Positions 9,748 to 18,857 of a stretch of DNA of 64,000 nt are shown here, one piece after another; the first letter of the stretch is position 1; every line of letters starts with the position of its first letter. The stretch comes from Hungatella sp. (GTDB lineage: Bacteria; Bacillota; Clostridia; Lachnospirales; Lachnospiraceae): assembly GCA_009712635.1 (NCBI GenBank), contig WASS01000029.1, forward strand, positions 1-64,000, given 5' to 3'. Under the pieces are notes generated by a model. The model was given only the letters and a program-made list of their open reading frames with translations, was not told the origin of the DNA and searched no databases. The position numbers were made by a program, and so were the translations under genes.

Positions 9748-9984
9748 GATTAATTATGATTATATAGCTGGATTGAATTTGAGGCGGTTGCCAGATGGAA
9801 TAGCATTTCTTTAGAAAATAGAAAGTTTATAGAAAACAATGTATTCTGTAGTAACTGTGGTTGTGCCAAAATACAACCAGGATATGGAATTAGATCTTTA
9901 TCACATGGAGATATTCTTATAACAGGAAAGTGTAATAAATGTGACAGCGATATCGCAAGAGTTGTAGAAAGTGAATGGAAATAA
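9740..9984 (+). pseudogene. Small zinc-ribbon-like protein with a frameshift
   Basis: ATG 9740 overlaps the end of the Nudix-DUF429 gene and gives MSRINYDYIAGL; the frame then dies. From about 9772 the next frame continues plausibly (EAVARWNSIS, then CSNCG and CNKC about 25 residues apart) to TAA at 9982-9984. Joining them gives a protein of about 80 residues with two CxxC knuckles. One base lost near 9770-9776 explains the break. Function unknown; the overlap suggests it was translationally coupled to the Nudix-DUF429 gene. Confidence 0.6.
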
Positions 9985-10144
9985 GAAGAAGTAATTGATA
10001 AGAGGATGGTAGATCATAATTTTACGTTCACACAAGATTAGTCATTAAATGCTCAATCCTTCAAAACAGCTACTATAGTGGATTAAAACATTAATGAACG
10101 AACGGTATGGAAAAGCAAAAATGGAGTTTCTACGGAGGAACAGG

Positions 10145-12685
10145 ATGAAAGGTTCAGAAACAAAACTTGTTGCTTATATGCAAGGGTCAAATAAGAGATT
10201 TGTGATTCCTGTATATCAGCGCAATTATGATTGGAAAACTGAAAATTGTAAGCAACTTTATGATGACCTTGTAACTGTAGTGCATAGCCAGCGGAAAAGC
10301 CATTTTTTCGGAAGCATTGTATCCGTTTATAATCCTGATGGTGCCAATGATGAATTTCTGGTTATCGATGGGCAGCAGCGATTGACCACTGTTTCAGTAT
10401 TGATGCTGGCTATGTATAATCTGCTGGAGCATAAAGTTATCGTTCCAGCAAAGGCGACTTTGAGTGAGCGTATTTATGAGGAATACCTTGTAGACAAATG
10501 GCAGGAAGAGGACACTCGAATCAAACTGAAGCCTGTTAAAAATGACCAGAAGGCTTTCGGAAAGCTCTTCGATGATGCCGCCGAATATATTAATGAATCG
10601 AAATTGACCATCAACTATAACTATTTCTACGACCGTATTCAGAAGCAAGAAATTACCGTTGATGAATTGTTTGATGCAATTTGCCGCTTGGAAATCATCA
10701 ATATTACACTTAATCAGGAGGATAACCCTCAGCTTATTTTTGAAAGCCTAAACTCCACAGGTGTGGCTTTGAGCGAAGGTGATAAAATTCGCAACTTCAT
10801 TCTGATGGGGTTGCCAACTAAAGAGCAGAATAATTCCTATGAAAAATACTGGAACCGGATAGAAATTTGCACGGATTACGATGTTAGCTCTTTCATCAGA
10901 GACTACTTGAGTGTAAAACAGCAAGCGATTCCATCACAGAGCAAGGTGTACTTTACCTTTAAAGCGTTTGTGGAAGAAAGCAAATATGCAACGGAAGATC
11001 TGCTTAAAGACTTGTTGACCTATGCGAGATTGTATGAGGTACTTCTGAAGGGCAAGACAACCGATAAACAGCTCAACTCCTGTATTTACAGGCTCAATCG
11101 ATTAGAAACCACGGTTACAAGACCATTCTTCCTTGAAGTACTGCGCCTACAGGCAGATGATAAATTGAGCATCACTGAAGTATCAGAAATCTTTTTGAAA
11201 ACAGAAAATTATCTATTCCGTAGAACTATCTGTGATTTACCGACCAATGCTCTGAACAAAATTTTTCTGATGCTACATAGAGAAATCACTCGCTATGATG
11301 GTACCGAAGATAACTATGTCGCAAAGTTCAAATATACACTGCTATCCAAAAAGGAAAGAGCCAGATTTCCGGACGATACGGAGTTCATTACCGCTTTTGC
11401 GGAACGTCAGGTTTATCTGATGAACAGTAAGAATAAGATTTATATTCTTGAAAAGTTCGAGAATTACGGCACAATTGAAGATAAGGATGTATACCGCCAT
11501 TTTGATGAGGGTGAATATTCCATCGAACATATTATGCCGCAGCATCTTACTCCGGTGTGGGTAAAGGCGCTTGGTGAAGATTATGAACAAATTCACGAGG
11601 AATGGCTTCATAGAATTGCCAATCTCACACTGACCGCCTATAACTCCAAATACAGTAATAGTCCATTTGCCGATAAAAAAGATATGAAAAATGGCTTCAA
11701 GGAAAGCGGCATTCGAATGAATACCTTTATTGCACAGAATGATAAATGGACATTAGCTGAACTGGAAGAACGCAGTGAATACCTGATGAGACGTGCGCTT
11801 GAAATATGGGCATCTCCAATTACGGATTTCAAGCCGGAAGAAAAGCAGCTGGATTCGTACACCTTGGATGATGACATGAATCTCAGTGGCAGAATAATTG
11901 CTCGATTTAGCTATAAGAATACTGAGCAGCCTGTTACCAGCTGGATTGATATGTATGAACGTATAATGAAAATACTTCATGCTGAAGATAAATCTGTATT
12001 GTCAAAATTAGCTTATACCACGGATGATAATATCGATTTGTCACAGTATGTAAGTTCCAAAAAGACAGACCTTCGGGGAGCTATCGAAATCGAAGACGGT
12101 ATTTATTCCGAAAAAAACACCAGTACTTGGATGAAGTTGTCATTGTTAAGGCGTTTCTTCAAACTCTATAACGCAGACCCGTCTGATCTGGTATTTTTCC
12201 TTAGAGATGATACCGAATCCGCTGATGTCGAATTAGCTGGTACCAGATATGAATTACGAAAGAGATACTGGGCATATGCACTTGAGTATATTCAAGCAGC
12301 TCACGGAGATAAAGGTTCGTTTAGCAACGTGAGTCCGTCCAAGGAAAACTGGATTAATGGATTCTTTGGCATAGGTGGATTTAGTATCTGCTGTGTTGCT
12401 AATTATGATTCAGCACGTATAGAGCTGTGCTTAGGAAAAGCCCAAAAAGAAGAAAATAAAGCAACCTTTGACAAGCTGATTACAAAAAAGACTTCTATCG
12501 AAACAGCTCTCGGTGTGACTCTAATCTGGAACCGTGGAAACGATATAAAATCGTCCAAAATATACTATCAGTTGGATAATGTTAGCATTGAAAATGAAAC
12601 GGATTGGCTGCAGATGGCAAAATTCCACGCTGAATGGAGCAAGAAGTTTTATGATGTACTGGTTCCATACTTAGAAGCGATGTAA
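10145..12685 (+). CDS. DUF262/DUF1524/DUF4268 protein, GmrSD-like type IV restriction
   Basis: An 846-residue protein from ATG 10145, chosen because GGAGG lies at 10134-10138; an upstream ATG at 10094 has no ribosome site. The N-terminal DUF262 domain has IPVYQRNYDW and the nucleotide-binding DGQQR motif near residue 75. A DUF1524 HNH-type nuclease domain follows, with EHIMP near residue 460 and the later HRIANLTL and NSKYSN elements. The last 150 residues resemble DUF4268. GmrSD-family enzymes cut modified phage DNA using nucleotide hydrolysis. It sits next to the type I system, consistent with a defence island. Confidence 0.88.
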   Translation: MKGSETKLVAYMQGSNKRFVIPVYQRNYDWKTENCKQLYDDLVTVVHSQRKSHFFGSIVSVYNPDGANDEFLVIDGQQRLTTVSVLMLAMYNLLEHKVIVPAKATLSERIYEEYLVDKWQEEDTRIKLKPVKNDQKAFGKLFDDAAEYINESKLTINYNYFYDRIQKQEITVDELFDAICRLEIINITLNQEDNPQLIFESLNSTGVALSEGDKIRNFILMGLPTKEQNNSYEKYWNRIEICTDYDVSSFIRDYLSVKQQAIPSQSKVYFTFKAFVEESKYATEDLLKDLLTYARLYEVLLKGKTTDKQLNSCIYRLNRLETTVTRPFFLEVLRLQADDKLSITEVSEIFLKTENYLFRRTICDLPTNALNKIFLMLHREITRYDGTEDNYVAKFKYTLLSKKERARFPDDTEFITAFAERQVYLMNSKNKIYILEKFENYGTIEDKDVYRHFDEGEYSIEHIMPQHLTPVWVKALGEDYEQIHEEWLHRIANLTLTAYNSKYSNSPFADKKDMKNGFKESGIRMNTFIAQNDKWTLAELEERSEYLMRRALEIWASPITDFKPEEKQLDSYTLDDDMNLSGRIIARFSYKNTEQPVTSWIDMYERIMKILHAEDKSVLSKLAYTTDDNIDLSQYVSSKKTDLRGAIEIEDGIYSEKNTSTWMKLSLLRRFFKLYNADPSDLVFFLRDDTESADVELAGTRYELRKRYWAYALEYIQAAHGDKGSFSNVSPSKENWINGFFGIGGFSICCVANYDSARIELCLGKAQKEENKATFDKLITKKTSIETALGVTLIWNRGNDIKSSKIYYQLDNVSIENETDWLQMAKFHAEWSKKFYDVLVPYLEAM

Positions 12686-12687
12686 TA

Positions 12688-12816
12688 GCGAAATTCAACC
12701 ACCCAAGCGAAGATATTAAATTAAGTGTAAGCGGCGATCTTTGGCACGTGCCAAAAGACCCCATGGATAAGTCAGAGACATTAATACCTCATACCGTTCT
12801 TAATTGTATAAATTAA
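12688..12816 (+). pseudogene. Unidentified short coding remnant
   Basis: An open frame overlapping the GmrSD-like stop continues for about 43 codons (…DLWHVPKDPMDKSETLIPH…) to TAA at 12814. It has no start of its own and reads like the tail of a protein, but I do not recognise it. It could be chance. Confidence 0.2.
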
Positions 12817-12834
12817 ATAAACAATATATAAATG

Positions 12835-12863
12835 CGTCAGGAGCAAATGTTCCTGACGTTTTT
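12835..12863 (+). terminator. Rho-independent terminator of the restriction genes
   Basis: CGTCAGGA at 12835-12842 pairs with TCCTGACG at 12851-12858 around an 8-base loop, followed by TTTTT. Confidence 0.85.
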
Positions 12864-12878
12864 CCATTTAAATGATGA

Positions 12879-12983
12879 GAGGCTTTTAAACGGGCATGGG
12901 TTTATTGCCGAATTGATGTCTTTGAAGATATCAATGGTGAGAACAGATGGTTTCTTCATCAACGGAAGTTCTTAGGATATTGA
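12879..12983 (+). pseudogene. Fragment of a second recombinase-like gene
   Basis: The frame encodes RAWVYCRID, then FEDING and LHQRKF before TGA at 12981. This matches the N-terminus of the protein at 830-1255 (RAWLYCRID, PEDVHG, KGQKKEF) at spaced positions, including the Asp in place of the catalytic Ser. It lacks a start and most of the domain. Two copies bracket the restriction genes, suggesting that the island sits within or beside duplicated conjugative-element sequence. Confidence 0.55.
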
Positions 12984-13202
12984 GACTAATCAGTATATGA
13001 ATGAATCAGTCTTATGGAAATAAAACAAGATGCGGAACAAGGGGAAATGTATGTTCTGGTGATAAAAAAGGTTGGGTTGAAGGAAATGAGAGTAGAAATC
13101 AGTACTACTAAATATTTTTGTAAAGAGGATAAGTGTCTCATATACTCCCCTAGAAGGTCATATTGCCCTGAAAACCTATAGATTAATTATGGAGGTGTTG
13201 TT

Positions 13203-13355
13203 ATGAAAAGTGCGGAAAATCAAAATCGGGAATCTCTAAAAATAATTATAAATGGGAAGCCTGTCATCTTGCAATTTAGTTCTGCTCCTAATACAGAAGC
13301 ATCAGACTTAATTAAACAAACTTTGATTAAATCATATGTATATAAGGCGGATTGA
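13203..13355 (+). CDS. Small conjugative-element protein, possibly TnpW-like
   Basis: A 50-residue ORF with a good ribosome site (ATGGAGGTG at 13190-13198) before ATG 13203. It contains the segments LKIIINGKPVILQFSS and LIKQTLIKSYV. Its size and pattern recall small accessory proteins of conjugative transposons such as TnpW, but I cannot confirm the family. It stands in a region otherwise full of element debris. Confidence 0.55.
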   Translation: MKSAENQNRESLKIIINGKPVILQFSSAPNTEASDLIKQTLIKSYVYKAD

Positions 13356-13486
13356 ATGGCTTTTACATGTATTATATGAGCGAATCGCTAATTAAGATGG
13401 TAAAATTTGCAATAATCAGGAAGGTCATAACTATATTTCACAAAAGCAAACTTCCCATTTATACTATTTTAAATAAGGAGCGAAAA

Positions 13487-14214
13487 ATGCAAGATAGATA
13501 TACAGGTGATGTAGGCGATTTTGGTAAACTTGGAATGCTACGTAAAATAGCTTATTCTGGTCTAAAAATAGGTGTAAATTGGTATCTTACATACAAGCCA
13601 GAAGAACATTTGAAAGATGATGGAAAACATATTAAATATCTTAATGATAAAGCCTTTAAGGGGTGTGATGATGGGCTAAGAGAAACTCTTGGTATGATTA
13701 TTGGGGGGGGGAACGTAATGTAAGTTCGATTGAAAAGGCTGATTTGCTTATAAATACAACCTATTATTCGGATATTCTTAGGCCAGGTAGTGATCGTTCT
13801 TTTAATAGATTAAATTGGTATAATAATTCCTTAAAAATATTATCAGGTTCTGATATAATCTTCTGTGATTCCGACAATGGATTAATTGTAAAAAGTGATT
13901 CGGAAAAATCCAAGAAGAGTGATAAATACATATTACCAAAAGAGATAACTTCTTATTTTCAGTCAGAAAAGAGTGTTATTTTTTATAATCATAGATGTCG
14001 TGAAAAAGAAGATATATATCTAAAAAGGTTTCATTCCTTAAGGCAACGAGATGAACTTTCTGATGCCGCCTGGAAGGGATTAAAATTTATTCGTGGAACA
14101 ACACGTGATTACTTTTTTATTCTACAAAAAGAACACGTTGATAGAGTTAATATAGCAATAGATTGTGTTATTAAAACTGATTGGAAGAAACATTTTTCTG
14201 TACTAAATATATAG
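13487..14214 (+). pseudogene. Conserved island protein split at a G9 tract
   Basis: ATG 13487 (ribosome site AAGGAGCG at 13475) begins MQDRYTGDVGDFGKLGMLRK and runs to a tract of nine G at 13703-13711. There the frame ends in TAA at 13721. With one more G, or two fewer, it would continue without a stop (…ERNVSSIEKADLLINT…) to 14214, giving one protein of about 242 residues. The family, seen in genomic islands and starting with a Y-x-GD-GDF-K pattern, has no function I can name. Either a pseudogene or a phase-variable gene switched off here. Confidence 0.7.
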
Positions 14215-14224
14215 GAGAGTTATT

Positions 14225-14311
14225 ATGGATGGGAAGGAACATGAAGAGAATATCTATAAAATAAGACCTGAGAATTATAGTCCCCGACAAATGATAAATA
14301 CGGCGAATTAA
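14225..14311 (+). pseudogene. 28-codon 5' gene fragment
   Basis: ATG 14225 has a good upstream GGAGAG and opens MDGKEHEENIYKIRPENY, ending at TAA 14309. The strong start signal and abrupt end suggest the 5' end of a deleted gene, in line with the preceding one. Not recognised. Confidence 0.35.
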
Positions 14312-14314
14312 TTT

Positions 14315-14605
14315 TTAGTTTCTGTACATATGTGTAATAAGAATCCGACCGTTGAAATGGTTGAATGGGGGAATTGACCAAAATATCTTGTCTGTTTGAA
14401 GAATGGCGGTATATATATGAACGTTTAAACCAATAATATCATCTTTTATTTCTCCTGGCAAAGCTTGAAATAAATCGAGTAACAGATGGGAAGGCTTAAA
14501 CCTATTGTTATTTTGAAGTAGTGCTTTTAAAAAAAGTTCACAAGCAAAAGCAGCATTTGTAACAATTGGTACAATCAAAGGGTGTCCATAAACAGAACTC
14601 CTTTT
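14315..14605 (-). pseudogene. HEPN-like domain fragment
   Basis: On the minus strand a frame open from 14605 to 14315 carries PIVTNAAFACELFLKALL and then PSHLLLDLFQALP, a pattern I associate with HEPN-type helical domains (ribonuclease or toxin-related). It lacks an in-frame ATG with a ribosome site, and the catalytic R-x4-H motif is not visible. Probably a truncated, inverted remnant. Confidence 0.4.
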
Positions 14606-14986
14606 TTATGCCCTTTTATAATAGATAAAACAACGAACAAAGGAGAGAACAGAACATGGATAATAAAAAAATTGCAAAAGGCTTTCATAGAACAGGTGAA
14701 TAAGATATTGCTGATGCTTGACTATGTAAAGCTAGATTAGTTATAAAACTTAAAAGATGTATCCTACGCTGGTGAGGTATTGAAATTGTTACATGATATT
14801 TTTGTAGAAAACTATGGAACATCTTCTTACCGCTACTGCCTTCGCTGCAATCCTGCCTTCGGTGATTATTAGGCATACTTAACGGTTTATGACTTGAGGT
14901 ACAGAAGATGAACTTAAAACAGGAAGCCTCTGTGCTGAATGAAACGGCAATCAAAGAACATGAAAATAAGATGGGAGGAATGTAAC
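14606..14986. other. Degraded element sequence without an intact gene
   Basis: An ATG at 14656 with GGAGAG upstream gives only 15 codons. A shifted frame continues KAFIEQVNKILLMLDYVKLD, so a gene start has decayed here. Nothing else convincing is visible. Confidence 0.4.
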
Positions 14987-15448
14987 ATGAAGAAGTATTC
15001 AGAATGGCTTAAGTTTATGAAGGAACAGTATCCACCCGGTACGCGAATCAGGCTTATCGAAATGAATGATCCCTATTCTCCGGTGTCGCCCGGCACTGAA
15101 GGAACAGTCAATTTTATTGATGACCAATGTCAACTCCACATGGATTGGGATAACGGACGCACTCTTGCTATTATCCCTGGTGAGGATCGGTTTTGTGTGA
15201 TTCCAAAGCAGCTTCATACATCGAAGCTATATATGCCACTTACCGTCAGACTCTATGAGAAGAACGAATGGGGTGATACGGAGAATGAACCGGTGGTGCT
15301 TGATAACCGAACTGCACTGGCTCATGAAAATGACATCCTTGCCACTCATTTTAAGGAACGAATGCCGCAGGAAGCGGAGCTCAGTCCAGATGGAACCTGT
15401 ATGAAATCGGATGTTGATGCGATCAACCGCCGCCGCAAGGGCAGGTGA
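14987..15448 (+). CDS. DUF4314-domain protein of conjugative elements
   Basis: The start at 14987 follows GGGAGGAATGTAAC. Residues 1-75 match the DUF4314 pattern: a leading helix, PPGTRIRLIEMND, then GTEGTV and MDWDNGRTL. The second half (LTVRLYEKNEWG…, ILATHFKERMP) resembles another conjugative-element domain that normally is much longer, so the protein of 153 residues is probably a truncated or fused version. Function unknown. The next fragment continues in the same frame after the TGA. Confidence 0.7.
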   Translation: MKKYSEWLKFMKEQYPPGTRIRLIEMNDPYSPVSPGTEGTVNFIDDQCQLHMDWDNGRTLAIIPGEDRFCVIPKQLHTSKLYMPLTVRLYEKNEWGDTENEPVVLDNRTALAHENDILATHFKERMPQEAELSPDGTCMKSDVDAINRRRKGR

Positions 15449-16018
15449 ATAAATGAACAGCATCATCAGTTCGGACGTTACATTGAGGAAGCCAAGAATA
15501 CCAAAGGCCACAGTGGATATGACGATGACAAGGATATCAAAAATAGTGACAAGGGCTATGTCATCATTGGCAGGGAGGATAACATTGTTGGAGAAGAGGA
15601 TGGCGGCAAATTGAAACCGAATAAACCAATCACCAAGGGCGAAGCAGAGAAAATGATTGATAAGACAAAGCCGCTGCCTATTCCAACCTCTGAAATACCC
15701 AAACCAACCCCAGAGCCCACTACGCATGTTCCAGTGGAGCCAGTGCCAATGCCGGTGGAGCCAACGCCTACGCCAGAGAAGCCCACACCTACACCAAAAC
15801 CCGGATGGGATTCGGATGACCACGGTGATTCCGGCGGTGGTTCCTATTCCTATCCAGATACGCAGGTGCGCTTTGAGTTTCCCGTCACCGCTCATACCGA
15901 TAATGAAATCAAAATTATGCCGGTATGGAAATACATGAAGAGCTTTTCCTGGTCATTGACGAAAACTGCAGCGGATGGCTCCGAACAGCCAATGGAGCTT
16001 ATAGGTATCGCACTCTAG
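15449..16018 (+). pseudogene. Proline-rich C-terminal fragment
   Basis: This frame is open from the preceding TGA to 16018, with no ATG start; only a TTG at 15611 could initiate. It encodes an acidic stretch (DDDKDIKNSDKGY), a Pro-Thr-rich linker built on PEP/PTP units at about 15,680-15,800, and a C-terminal beta-like segment. This looks like the end of a surface or conjugation protein joined to the DUF4314 gene by deletion. The many overlapping open frames are due to the repeat-like composition. Confidence 0.45.
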
Positions 16019-16618
16019 GTCTGGAGGGAGGAACGCTCTAAGATCCTTATGCGTCCGAAAGATGTACTGATAAATCAGCTCAGCTTTTAACATTATCATA
16101 TGGGGTTCCGGCATGACTCATACTTTGCGTAATTCCCCACATCTCACAGAAACTTGTAAAATCAATGGATGTGAATTGTTATATTAATAATATCATCCAA
16201 TTCGTCCAAGATATTTAAATTATCGTCTTTTAAATGATTCCCCAATTTAGGGTATTTAACCGTATGGACAGCAAGTAATTGATCTGCTCTTTATTTTTCC
16301 ATACTTACGACCGGCTTATAACGTCATCTTATAATAGTACCACTATTTACAATATCAGCAAGTTAATGTATTTTTTTATAACTTTGCATAGCTACTTGAA
16401 CAGTATTGATATTTATACCATTTCCTTTCTAAAATAGTAAATGATGCGGTTAAAGTCTCATTTAACGCCAGAAAATACATAGAATTTCTTATCTTTCTCA
16501 CTTATTATAATAATTTTATTTTCAGCATATATCTACCAGATATAAAACTTATAATTTAATCTAACAATTTGTATTTAAAAATACAATATATAATATATTT
16601 AAATTACACTAAAATCAC
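16019..16618. other. AT-rich non-coding stretch before the peptide cluster
   Basis: About 600 bases without a convincing gene on either strand; composition drops sharply in GC toward the right. It marks the boundary between element debris and the peptide cluster. Confidence 0.6.
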
Positions 16619-16647
16619 TTGACATTATAGAAATGCTATAATAATAT
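16619..16647 (+). promoter_or_regulatory. Sigma-A-type promoter of the CxC peptide cluster
   Basis: TTGACA at 16619-16624, a 17-base spacer, then TAATAT at 16642-16647. The expected start site near 16654 falls inside the inverted repeat at 16650-16700. Confidence 0.6.
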
Positions 16648-16649
16648 TT

Positions 16650-16700
16650 AGTTAGTAATAAAATACATACAATGTAATTATGTGTACTTTATTACTAACT
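16650..16700. promoter_or_regulatory. 13-bp inverted repeat overlapping the transcription start
   Basis: AGTTAGTAATAAA at 16650-16662 is repeated as its exact reverse complement at 16688-16700; TACATA and TGTGTA inside pair partly. Its position at the predicted start site suggests an operator, or a leader hairpin. No dedicated regulator gene lies immediately beside it. Confidence 0.6.
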
Positions 16701-16826
16701 TGAAGTGTCAATAGTGTAATGATTGATCTTGGGAATGTTTAATATATCAATATAAAATAATATTTTCAAGGTACTGTAACCTGTTTTACTTGGCTATAAA
16801 TCTTATTATACAAGGAGTAAATAATT

Positions 16827-18152
16827 ATGGTAAAAACAAAAAATCTTTCTCTAAACATTGACTACATAATAACTTACGAACTTTGTGATGCTGTCATCAT
16901 ATTTAATGCAGCAAATGCAAGATGGTGCAAAATAGATTTTTCGGAATATGAACAATTTCAGAAATTATTAACAGGGTGTAGAGTTCAGGATGCCGAATTA
17001 GATGAAAACCTAGTGTTGAAATTGCTCGTTAAAGGGATTATTGATTTTACTACTAAGCCAGAAATACGATTTAGTAATGAAGCTCCTTTGGATATGCCAC
17101 ATCAAGTTTATTATGAACCAACTTCATATTGCAACTTGAATTGTGTTTATTGCTATGCAAATGCCATTCTTCCTGAGAATCTGGAATTTGATACTGAGAA
17201 ATCCAAAGAAATACTAGATAAAATAATAGAATTACCAACATTGCGTGGAGTTACCTTTACTGGTGGAGAACCATTATTACGAAAAGACACTTTAGATTTA
17301 GCCCAATATGTATTTGATAATTCTGAAGCAAAACTATCTATACTTACAAACGGTTTGCTCATAAATAAAGATAATGTTAGTCGCTTTAAAATCTTTAATA
17401 ACGTGACTTTGAGTTTAGATGCTCATAATGAACAACTTAATAGCTTAACACGTGGAAAGGGTACTTTCACAAAAGTAGTTGATGCTATAAAGTTATTAAA
17501 AAAAGAAGGAATCAAGGTAAATGTTACAACTGTTGTATCAAAAACGAACATTGATTATGTTATTCAAATAATGGATTACATGAAGGAACTTGGTGTAGAT
17601 GAACATAATATGAGTACACATATTTCGATGGGACGAGGAAGTGATAACTGTATTGAATGTTCAACAAAGGACGTAATACTATACCGTAAAAAATATTTCG
17701 ATCATTTATGTGATAAAAAAGAGCCGAAAGATATTGATCAACTTATACGCCCTAGACTTGTGCAAGGGCAAATAAGAAAATCATGCGGGGCCTCAGCAGG
17801 TGAATCGTTTATTACAGATGATGGAAATGTTTATCCATGTAGGTTATTTGCAAATGATCAATATTTAATTGGAAATGTTTTAGATTCCTCACTATTTAAC
17901 ATTTTACATGGTGAGAATGCTACGCGTTTTATCAAAAATCTCAACTCGCAAAGTTATACATCTTGTCCAAAATGCAAGTATCTGTATGTATGTGCTGGAA
18001 GTTGCCGAAGTGCACATGCTGCTTATACTGGAGACTTGAAAAAATCTGATGATGGATTATGCACTATATTAAAAAATGAAATCGACTGCGGAATTATTAC
18101 TGAATCAGGGTATAACCCGATTACGAAAAGACCGATAGGAGAAATGGTATGA
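16827..18152 (+). CDS. Radical SAM/SPASM peptide-maturation enzyme
   Basis: A 441-residue enzyme expected to modify the downstream Cys-X-Cys peptides. The first 85 residues look like a leader-binding region. The radical SAM cluster motif CNLNCVYC is near residues 102-109, followed by TFTGGEPLL. The C-terminal SPASM region has cysteines in CGASAG, YPCRLF, CPKCKYLYVC, GSC and DGLC, enough for two auxiliary iron-sulfur clusters. Such enzymes form thioether or carbon-carbon crosslinks in peptides; which one here is inference. ATG with AAGGAG upstream; overlaps the next gene by 4 bases. Confidence 0.9.
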   Translation: MVKTKNLSLNIDYIITYELCDAVIIFNAANARWCKIDFSEYEQFQKLLTGCRVQDAELDENLVLKLLVKGIIDFTTKPEIRFSNEAPLDMPHQVYYEPTSYCNLNCVYCYANAILPENLEFDTEKSKEILDKIIELPTLRGVTFTGGEPLLRKDTLDLAQYVFDNSEAKLSILTNGLLINKDNVSRFKIFNNVTLSLDAHNEQLNSLTRGKGTFTKVVDAIKLLKKEGIKVNVTTVVSKTNIDYVIQIMDYMKELGVDEHNMSTHISMGRGSDNCIECSTKDVILYRKKYFDHLCDKKEPKDIDQLIRPRLVQGQIRKSCGASAGESFITDDGNVYPCRLFANDQYLIGNVLDSSLFNILHGENATRFIKNLNSQSYTSCPKCKYLYVCAGSCRSAHAAYTGDLKKSDDGLCTILKNEIDCGIITESGYNPITKRPIGEMV

Positions 18153-18421
18153 ATAAATATATTCTTTGTGAAGATGTAATGAAATATTTAGATGAGGATA
18201 CTAAAGTAGAGTATATAGTTAATGTGCAGAAAGGAACAATTTTTCAGTTGAATGACACAGCAAAACTCATACTGCAGAACATAGAAGATGAGCCGACATT
18301 TGAAAGTATATTTTCTAAGCTTTCTACAACTTTTCCTGATGCAGAAGAACAAACCATAAAAAGTGATCTTCAGGAATTTATAGACCATCTTGTTAAACAA
18401 AATTTTATTTCTGTAAAATAA
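18149..18421 (+). CDS. PqqD-like peptide chaperone (RiPP recognition element)
   Basis: A 90-residue protein with the PqqD-like winged-helix pattern: a beta hairpin ending in GTIFQLNDTAKLILQ, then helices through the C-terminus. PqqD-like proteins bind precursor leaders and hand them to the radical SAM partner. The 4-base overlap with that enzyme supports a shared role. Confidence 0.8.
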   Translation: MNKYILCEDVMKYLDEDTKVEYIVNVQKGTIFQLNDTAKLILQNIEDEPTFESIFSKLSTTFPDAEEQTIKSDLQEFIDHLVKQNFISVK

Positions 18422-18475
18422 GCTATATGCCAAATTGGGCTTTTAAAAATTAAAATTATGGAAAGGAGTGATATC

Positions 18476-18565
18476 ATGTATGTAAAACCTAAACTTATCG
18501 CTACTGAAAATTCCGCAATGCTAGGCAAAGACTGCTTTTGTGTAATAATCGGTATAGGATTCTAA
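18476..18565 (+). CDS. Precursor peptide 1, CxC core
   Basis: A 29-residue peptide from ATG 18476, with AAAGGAGTG upstream. It starts MYVKPKLIATENSAML and ends in the core CFCVIIGIGF. It shares with the next two genes a PK motif near the N-terminus, an A-M pair before the core, a Cys-X-Cys pair and a following I-I-(x)G. Each has its own strong ribosome site, so all are made in quantity. Substrate of the radical SAM enzyme by context. Confidence 0.85.
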   Translation: MYVKPKLIATENSAMLGKDCFCVIIGIGF

Positions 18566-18609
18566 TTTCTCGATTACATTAAATATATTAAAACAGAGGA
18601 GGTGTAAAT

Positions 18610-18693
18610 ATGAAATATACTGCACCAAAGGCCAGTCTTGTTCAGAGCGAAGCTATGTTAAATTGTTGGTGTTTCATCATTGGATGGAACTAA
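18610..18693 (+). CDS. Precursor peptide 2, CxC core
   Basis: A 27-residue peptide from ATG 18610, preceded by AGAGGAGGTG. It begins MKYTAPKASLVQSEAML and ends in CWCFIIGWN. The most diverged of the three in the leader, but the same C-x-C-x-I-I-G arrangement; here aromatic residues occupy the position between and after the cysteines. Confidence 0.85.
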   Translation: MKYTAPKASLVQSEAMLNCWCFIIGWN

Positions 18694-18734
18694 GAAATAC
18701 ATTTTCTACGCTTACTTAGAAAGGAGGTATTTAT

Positions 18735-18821
18735 ATGTATACTGCACCTAAACTTATTGCTGTGAAAAATAATGCGGAAATGTTCTGTATCTGTATTATT
18801 TACGGAGCTGGCAAAAATTAA
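18735..18821 (+). CDS. Precursor peptide 3, CxC core
   Basis: A 28-residue peptide from ATG 18735, preceded by AAAGGAGGT. It begins MYTAPKLIAVKNNAEM and ends in CICIIYGAGKN, so a Tyr replaces the third hydrophobic residue and the tail is longer and basic. Three variants of one core suggest duplication followed by diversification. Confidence 0.85.
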   Translation: MYTAPKLIAVKNNAEMFCICIIYGAGKN

Positions 18822-18857
18822 TAGTTCTATGGTTTCCAATTAACGGCATATTAGCTT

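Noticed and set aside
14685-14954. Minus-strand frame of 89 codons
   Set aside because: No ribosome site, no recognisable pattern; it overlaps decayed plus-strand element sequence.
15227-15895. Long minus-strand open frame of 222 codons
   Set aside because: It mirrors the Pro/Thr-rich repeat-like coding on the plus strand, with low-complexity Trp/Gly/His-rich translation and no ribosome site.
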